Origin: Ananas comosus
Taxonomy: Eukaryota; Streptophyta; Magnoliopsida; Poales; Bromeliaceae
Direction of reading: 5' to 3'
Assembly: GCF_001540865.1 (NCBI RefSeq)
Contig: NC_033628.1
Location: forward strand, 8,702,910-8,766,909
DNA: 64,000 bases
Part shown: positions 58,271-64,000 of the stretch, piece after piece
Layout: every line of letters starts with the position of its first letter
Position numbering within the stretch: the stretch's first letter is position 1
Program-made: the position numbers and the translations under genes
Notes under the pieces: model-generated
Told to the model about the DNA's origin: nothing
What the model saw: only the letters and a program-made list of their open reading frames with translations
The model's database searches: none

Positions 58271-60555
58271 GGCTAAATTACAGAAAACTCTCCTATAAAA
58301 ATCCGCTTTTTCACTCTCTCCCCCTAACATTTAAAAACCTACATTTTGCTCCCTCCTAATTACAAAATTGTGCACAGAAGGCTACGCCGTTGACAGAAAG
58401 CATGAAATGACAATAATGCCCTTACTTTTAACATGATGGAGAAAGAGAAAGAAAGCTAATTGTCATTCCTTTCTTTGTTGGAGAAATCTAGGGTTCGATC
58501 CCTTCAGGAAGATGAGCCGAGTCGAAACCTAGCGAAGGCAAAAGGTGAGCGCTTGCGTTGCGTACCAAGGAGAAAGGTGAAGAATCGACCTTAAGAGAGT
58601 GATCGCGCTTGGCTGAGGGACCCCTTACTCTTCTGAGGTATAGTTATACTTTTGAGTTGAAATGTTATTTTAATCCATGTGGTCCCTAATGTTGCTGTGG
58701 TTCAGACTTTTCCTGTTGGGTTTGTAGTTTTGCAATATTTTATCAAGTTTTAGTTGTTTTGAAAGTAATTGGTTTGATATTTTCTAATACGAAACGCTTT
58801 GTGGTCCCAAATTATGTATTAACTTGTGTATGTGATGCATTTATATTTTTGATTTAATTTAGGTTTGATATTTTCTATTGTAAATTGCTTGTCCTTTGTA
58901 TTTTCTAATATGAAATGCTTGTAGTTCCAAATATGTATGTTATATCTATGTGATGCATTTATACAGTTTGCTTTGTTATATGGGGTCCCACTACTTTCTA
59001 CTTAATTAATCTTTTTTATTCTAATATATTGTACCATACAGATGAAGTTGAGGACTCTCGAAATTCACTATGGTGGATTTTTTAAAAGAGATCCTATAAC
59101 AGAATACTATGGGGGATCAATATTATATGCCGATAATGTCGATTCAGACTTGATGTCCATTATTGAATTATGGGATATGCTTCAGAGCCTAGGATTAACA
59201 AAAGAATCAATGATATACTACACTATGCCTATTGGAGATATATCTAATGGCCTAAAGCTTGTGGATAGTGATAAAGTAGTTCTAGAGATGCTTAAGTGTC
59301 ATGATGAATTTTGTGTCATTTTGCTCTACGTAGTTTCCCCTGAAATGGTAGATGTAGAGGCTTTAAATGAGCTCACTGAAGATGGTCCTTTACAAGGGGA
59401 ACAACTAAAGGAACATATTAACAATGCTAAGAAGCAAGTGAAGAAAAATATCACCGAAGATGAGGCTAAAAAAGATGTAGATGGACAGGGAAAGTAAGTG
59501 AAGCAGAATGCAAATGTAGTTAGTGATAGTGAGAAGGGAATTAGTGAGCCTCATGATGGAAATGTAAGTGAAGGGGTTGAAGAAAACAAGGCTCATGCTG
59601 AAGAAGATGTTGAAGATGGATCAGAAAGTGATAGTTCATTTGATGAATGGAGCAACTTTGGTGATAGTGATGAGGATAGTATTAATGATAGTGATTTTTG
59701 CATTAATACCCACAATGTAGAGGAGCAAGATGGTACTCATGGGATAGGTCACGGATGTCCCACTACTTCTGAACCAAAACATGCTGATGATAATGATAAG
59801 GGAGCAAAAAATGTTGAAGACAATGATAAAAGTTCAGAGTATCAGCCTAGTGAGGATCTTGATAGCATGTCTTCATCAGATGAAGATGATCCTTCATGGC
59901 CAAAGTACCCTGTGTACAACAAAAGAGATCTGGACAGAATAGAGCTTAAATTGGGTATGAAATTTGCATCAGCTTCAGAGTTTAGAACAGTGCTAAGGAA
60001 TCATGCAATATCAAATGGATATGACTTTAATTTTGTGAAAAATAATGGTGATAGAGTTACTGTGAAGTGCAAGAAAGATACCACTGCTCAGAAAAGATGT
60101 GAATGGAGGGTTCATGCATCTTGGAATGCATATGAGGATGTTTCCAAATCAAGTCTTTGCAACCTGAGCATAAGTGTGGTAGGCAATTCATAAACCACCA
60201 AGCTACTTCATCCTGGATTGCACATAAATACTTGGAGCAATTGAGAGATGATCTAAAATGGGGGACATCAGCAATGAAGAAGACAATGAGGAGGGAGTTG
60301 TGCATTGATGTCTCTAAAAGCCAAATATATAAAGATAAGAGAAAGGAAAAGGAGGTTATAATGGGATCTTATAGAGAGCAGTTTATGAAGTTGTGGGATT
60401 ACTGCAATATCATCAGGGTGAGAAATCCAGGAAGCCTTGCTTTCTTACATGTGGAAAGGCCTCATCCTGAGCTAGCCCCAATGTTTCAACAAATCTTTGT
60501 ATCATATGATGCTCAAATTGAAAAAGTTTTGAGGAGCCCAAGAATCTATCTAGAT
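58271..60555 (+). mobile_element. Autonomous-type MULE, 5' part; cut by LTR element at 60556
   Basis: Starts GGCTAAATTACAGAAAAC, sharing the TIR of 56812-57456 (about 90 bp: CCGCTTTTTCACTCTC, TAACATTTAAAAACCTACA). A leader of about 700 bp leads to a decayed MuDR-type transposase gene at 59042. The coding region is interrupted at 60556 by an LTR retrotransposon, and the remainder, with the right TIR, is outside the window. Confidence 0.8.
59042..60555 (+). pseudogene. MuDR-type (MULE) transposase, disrupted
   Basis: Residues 1-100 (MKLRTLEIHYGGFFKRDP...) form the PB1-like N-terminal domain common in plant MULE proteins. An acidic middle (EEDVEDGSESDSSFDEWSNF) follows, then a MuDR DNA-binding domain (LKLGMKFASASEFRTVLRNHAI ... 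KRCEWRVHASW). After a frameshift near 60135 come PEHKCGRQFINHQATSSWIA, SQIYKDKRKEKEVIMGSY and RVRNPGSLAFLHVERPHP, the stretch before the DDE core. A TAA at 59495-59497 interrupts the frame unless GTAAGT there is a splice donor. The LTR insertion at 60556 removes the catalytic core from the frame. Confidence 0.88.
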
Positions 60556-60824
60556 TGTATCTATCACCTAGAGGGGGGTGAATAGGTGAACGGCCAAAAA
60601 ACCACAAATCTCGATGCAATAAAAATAAATGCGGAAAATAAAAAGCACACCAAGATTTACGTGGGAAAACTCCAACTTGGAGAAAAACCCACGGGACCAA
60701 CACGCGAAAAAACAATTCACTAAGAGAAAAGATTACAAGGTGATTACCGACTCCACGGACTCAACCTCTCTTAACCTCCTATGAATCTTCGCGCTACCCT
60801 CCGGGTTGTCCACGCCCTCACGTT

Positions 60825-60955
60825 CGAGTCCACGAACGCCTCCACTTCGAATCTACGAAGCTTCAATCACGCCGAATCCACGACGCCACTCGAATCCACG
60901 AGCCAACGATCCGAATCCACGAACCGCCTTTGTTCACGCCGAATCCACGACGCCG
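60825..60955. repeat. Short CGAATCCACGA repeat cluster in LTR
   Basis: At least six copies or variants of CGAATCCACGA/CGAGTCCACGA spaced 15-35 bp apart. Confidence 0.8.
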
Positions 60956-61257
60956 TTCATGAAGAGCATCATGATTATGGTGATCCTTCGCTTAGGAGTA
61001 TCGTAGAAAACCAGGGAATAGAACTCCAAGCGAAGCGGAGATCAAATCGACATATAGAGAATGCGAAACGATATCTCGATTTGATCTAAAGAGGCTAATT
61101 TGTAGAAAATAGGTTTAGAATGAAATCCGAGCCTCTAGGGTTTCTCAAACATGTATTCTTATGATGCTTGATCAGTTAGAGAACCCCTATAGCTTATTTA
61201 TAGACTTTAGAATCAAAACGGAGTAGGATTAGAAAGTTTCTTTCCAAAATCAGCACC

Positions 61258-61470
61258 TTGTACCGGAACAAGGAAAGCTGTCCAGGGTACAGCATGACGG
61301 AAGATTTTTCTGCGAAGCTTCTGTACCCTGGATAGGCTGTAGCTTGTTCCAGAACGGGGCTTGTACCGGTACAGCGTGATGGTTGTACCGGAACAACCAT
61401 CAAACTTTTCTGCGCAAACGCTGATGGCTGTACCCTGGACAGAAAACCCTTGTACCGGTACAACAATGCA
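61258..61470. promoter_or_regulatory. GTACCGG(T/A)AC site array in LTR
   Basis: Eight or so sites of the form TGTACCGGTACA, TGTACCGGAACA or GTACCCTGGA, including GATGGTTGTACCGG near 61378. The same phrase GATGGTTGTACCGG occurs in the unrelated solo LTR at 6525 and 6564. On the minus strand the array lies in the U3 half of the LTR. Confidence 0.55.
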
Positions 61471-61747
61471 ATTTTCGTTGAAAATGCATTGTTTCAGATT
61501 TTACAAGCTCTTAGAAACTTTCTAATTAATTACAACTTGAAAATATGATTCTAAGATCTATAAATAAGTATGAATCACTATAAACAAGATTTAAAGCTTA
61601 CCTAAGCATCGTGATTCAAGTTTTGCGTGTTTTGCGTCCTTTCGGATTCTTCGAAGTCTTGGATTCTTCGATCTTCAATACGCCGCTCCGGACTTCTTCA
61701 AGACTCCGACTCGACCCACGAAACTTGCCAACACATAGGACCTAACA

Positions 61748-61762
61748 ATCTCCCCCTTTGGC
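61748..61762 (-). other. Polypurine tract
   Basis: The minus strand reads CCAAAGGGGGAGAT directly before TGTTAGG, the usual priming site next to a 3' LTR. It fixes the element's orientation. Confidence 0.85.
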
Positions 61763-61820
61763 AATTTCGTGACAAAACACACACAAACTCATAAATTACA
61801 ACTTAAAGAAAAAACGAAGT

Positions 61821-61958
61821 TCAATGTCATCACCAAAACATCGAACCCCTCGCGTGTAATCCAAATACAACTTGAAACTCAAAATTACATCAATGTCATC
61901 ACCAAAATATCGAACCCCTCGCGTGTAATCCAAATACAACTTGAAACTCAAAATTACA
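61821..61958. repeat. Two tandem copies of a 69-bp repeat
   Basis: Units at 61821-61889 and 61890-61958 begin TCAATGTCATCACCAAAA and differ by about one base (ACATCG / ATATCG). Confidence 0.9.
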
Positions 61959-61962
61959 TCAA

Positions 61963-62370
61963 AACTCCTAAAACAGACTCTATGACTTAGACGCAACTAG
62001 GAGTCTTGAAGTCTTGATTTTCTGCAAACCAATTCATTCAAAAAAATGATTAGCACTAAATTCTTATACCTTCTCCCCCTTTGTTCACATCTCCTCCTTT
62101 GTTCTTGAACTCATCATTCTCTGCTTCTGTTCAATGCCTGTTCATCCATACTCTCCCCCTTCATCTATGCTCTCCTCCTTTTTGTCAAAAATTGCCAAAA
62201 GAAAGCAAATAGAGAGAAAACATACTAGAAAAACATGAGAGTAGTCTAGTCATAGTTACAGGCCTAAAACAAAAGTAAAAACATACTACAGAAAGATAAG
62301 CAAGCAAATCTAAAACATCATCCTAAACAGCAAATGCAGTGAAAGAAAGAGACTAAGCTTGACGAAGAAA
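61963..62370 (-). other. 3' non-coding part of the LARD-like element with GGGGGAG repeats
   Basis: The plus strand has several TCTCCCCCTTTGTTC / CTCTCCCCCTTC phrases (near 62071, 62150, 62166), the complement of AAAGGGGGAGA. Such repeated purine tracts occur upstream of 3' LTRs in several plant elements. Confidence 0.6.
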
Positions 62371-63669
62371 TCACTCCGTGTCCTCGTCATCATCATCATC
62401 ATCACCAGCACCAGCGCCAGAACCTCCAGCCTCAGGGGCATCACCAGACGGTGGAATGAGAGGATGTCGTGAAGATGACCGCTGATACGAGGCAGAAGAT
62501 GGAGTAGGTTCCCAAATATCATCATGTCGACACCCCATCTTATCCATCAGTCTTTTGATACTTAACTCAAACTTTTTGAAGCCGGACTCAACTTTCCTTC
62601 CAATGTTGTTCACCTTCTTCTTTAATTTTCGCAAATCATCCTTAACTGATTCCAACGTCGTCGCTCCCCCCGAACTAGATGAAGTATCATAACTCCCTCG
62701 AGATGTAGGCGGAGGAGCAGAGCTAGAAGCAGCTCTCGGTGAAGGTGCTGGGCTAGATGCTTCAGGAGGTGCCCCTTTGGTCTGATGGAATGACTTGAGA
62801 GTGCTAACCGACTTAGCCCAAGTCACTGAGTCAATAGGCCCAAGGCCAACATTATACTTGTCACAAGATGTATCTACTCTATTTGCTTGAAGAATCCTCA
62901 TAATCAGAACAGGGAATGGAAGTAGATCCCGGCGAGTTGCACCCTGAATCACGTGAATCATCCTTTGCCAGATCAAAAATGGAATGTTAATGTTCAATCC
63001 ATGAGCCTGCTCGGGATGACCTAGTAGATATAGCAACACTAATCTCTCCCAGCGGATCCTCTTTGTGCCGATAGTTGGTTGAACATTATAGCTCATAACC
63101 AAGGATAGCAAGTGATACTCAGGTAATAAATCCTTGGATTCAATGTAACCATGAGTCATGTAAACACCGGCTTTGCATATAGCTCCAAGAATGATATTCA
63201 TGTGAGTTGATGCTTGGAATCCTCCTGACATATAGAGAAGACCTGAAGTGTCCACATGCATCCCCAAGATCTCTCCAATATCATAGGGGGTAACAGGGAA
63301 TCTCCTCTGTCGCACAATAGTCTCAAAAATAAAAGTGCCTGTGTCATCGTCTTCAGCAAGTACTTTTCCATTCATATAGAACTCCCGAATGAGTTCTACA
63401 CAGAAAGGAGCCTTCGCAGGAACCGGTCCAACAGCCGTGCCTGTGTCATCGTCTTCAGCAAGTACTTTTCCATTCATATAGAACTCCCGAATGAGTTCTA
63501 CACAGAAAGGAGCCTTCGCAGGAACCCGTCCAACAGCCTCAATAGGTGCGCGCTGTAGTAGTCGTCCAAACTCAGGAACATCCCGAATCAGATCATTGAA
63601 GTTCACAAAGCGTTCAGCTATGCACGACTTCGATGCAAACAACCTTCGCCGTGCTGGAGGGACATCCAC
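62371..63669 (-). CDS. Putative plant transposon protein (5' truncated, LARD-encoded)
   Basis: An open frame of 432 codons without internal stop. The N-terminal 250 residues (ASKSCIAERFVNFND, FCVELIREFYMNGKV, VTPYDIGEILGMHV, LLPEYHLLSLVM, LPFPVLIMRILQANRVD) resemble the putative plant transposon protein family often found in non-autonomous LTR elements; function unknown. The rest is Ser/Pro-rich, then a charged helical segment (VKDDLRKLKKKVNNIGRKVESGFKKFELS, likely coiled coil) and an acidic Asp tail. It contains a 34-residue tandem duplication (63335-63538). The frame begins at a GTG touching the inverted LTR, so the true start is missing. Confidence 0.7.
   Translation of the reverse strand: MDVPPARRRLFASKSCIAERFVNFNDLIRDVPEFGRLLQRAPIEAVGRVPAKAPFCVELIREFYMNGKVLAEDDDTGTAVGPVPAKAPFCVELIREFYMNGKVLAEDDDTGTFIFETIVRQRRFPVTPYDIGEILGMHVDTSGLLYMSGGFQASTHMNIILGAICKAGVYMTHGYIESKDLLPEYHLLSLVMSYNVQPTIGTKRIRWERLVLLYLLGHPEQAHGLNINIPFLIWQRMIHVIQGATRRDLLPFPVLIMRILQANRVDTSCDKYNVGLGPIDSVTWAKSVSTLKSFHQTKGAPPEASSPAPSPRAASSSAPPPTSRGSYDTSSSSGGATTLESVKDDLRKLKKKVNNIGRKVESGFKKFELSIKRLMDKMGCRHDDIWEPTPSSASYQRSSSRHPLIPPSGDAPEAGGSGAGAGDDDDDDEDTE
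63335..63538 (-). repeat. 102-bp in-frame tandem duplication within the ORF
   Basis: 63335-63436 and 63437-63538 are identical apart from one visible base (ACCGGTCC / ACCCGTCC). At 34 codons it keeps the frame. Confidence 0.92.
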
Positions 63670-64000
63670 TGTTAGGTCCTATGTGTTGGCAAGTTTCGTG
63701 GGTCGAGTCGGAGTCTTGAAGAAGTTCGGAGCAGAGTATTGAAAATCGAAGAATCCAAGACTTCGAAGAATCGGAAAGGACGCAAAACACGCAAAACTTG
63801 AATCACGATGCGTAGGTAAGTTTTAAATCTTGTTTATGGTGATTCATACTTATTTATAGATCTTAGAATCATATTTTCAAGTTGTAATTGATTAGAAAGT
63901 TTCTAAGGGTTTGTAAAACCCGAAACAATGCATTTTCAGCGAAAATTGCATTGCTGTACCGGTACAAGGGTTTTCTGTCCAGGGTACAGCCATCAACGTT
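63670..64000 (+). repeat. Second LTR copy in inverted orientation, runs off window
   Basis: Plus strand begins TGTTAGGTCCTATGTG at 63670 and follows the complement of 61747-61415 base for base with minor differences (for example GCGTAGG for GCTTAGG). A normal element would have LTRs in the same direction; here they face each other, so a second element or a rearrangement starts here. Confidence 0.85.

Larger units (their letters stand above)
60556..61747 (-). repeat. 3' LTR (1192 bp) of the LARD-like element
   Basis: Minus strand starts TGTTAGGTCCTATGTG at 61747 and ends TAGGTGATAGATACA at 60556, with TG...CA ends. Internally it has a cluster of CGAATCCACGA units (60825-60955) and a GTACCGG site array (61258-61470). 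Confidence 0.85.
60556..63669 (-). mobile_element. Non-autonomous LTR retrotransposon (LARD-like), 5' end lost
   Basis: On the minus strand an ORF (63669-62371) is followed by a 3' region rich in GGGGGAG repeats, a polypurine tract and a 1192-bp 3' LTR (61747-60556). The interior has no RT or integrase, so it must rely on another element. Its 5' part is cut off at 63670 by an inverted LTR copy of the same family. It is inserted in the MULE transposase gene after TAGAT (60551-60555). Confidence 0.75.

Overview
This is a piece of a plant nuclear genome, most likely a commelinid monocot. Coding DNA is sparse, introns are AT-rich, the one host gene has a very GC-rich first exon, and the rest is layered with LTR retrotransposons, a LINE, SINEs and many small DNA transposons. 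Pineapple or a relative is possible, but the sequence alone does not settle the species. Bacterial features (operons, Shine-Dalgarno sites, CRISPR) are absent.

The only host gene I can support is a class II CPD photolyase (PHR/UVR2 type) on the minus strand, ATG at 53219 and stop at 42395. Nine exons join in frame to 497 codons with both family signatures, so it looks functional. Its introns have filled with transposons: a TRIM relic touching the 3' splice site of intron 1, a MULE-type MITE in intron 1, a degenerate 4.7-kb Ty1/copia (Tork-type) element in intron 7 facing the other way, and a small inverted-repeat element in intron 8.

Layout. 1-10002: Ty3/gypsy Tat-lineage element (minus strand) broken by a 2.46-kb solo LTR in gag and a 1.2-kb MULE-like insertion in the reverse transcriptase. 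10155-23341: intergenic DNA with many DNA transposons (two MULE-type MITEs, CACTA, a 2.6-kb 9-bp-TSD element holding nested MITEs, Tourist, hAT) and two SINEs. 24165-24688: Ty3/gypsy integrase fragment. 28915-30617: two TRIMs. 30811-30977: SINE. 31005-33086: 796-bp inverted repeat next to an N. 33093-35310: LTR-like DNA with about 200-bp tandem repeats, then several palindromic MITEs in TA runs. 36776-38895: a 62-bp tandem repeat, a GC-rich patch, a SINE and a MITE. 39604-41411: 5'-truncated LINE. 42395-53219: photolyase. 56812-57456: non-autonomous MULE with perfect 9-bp TSD. 58271-60555: start of an apparently related autonomous MULE whose transposase gene is decayed and cut by a further LTR element. 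60556-64000: that LTR element, with a plant-transposon-protein ORF and an inverted second copy of its LTR at the window edge.

Two single Ns (2067, 31004) sit exactly at the edges of near-perfect duplications, so local assembly joins there need checking.
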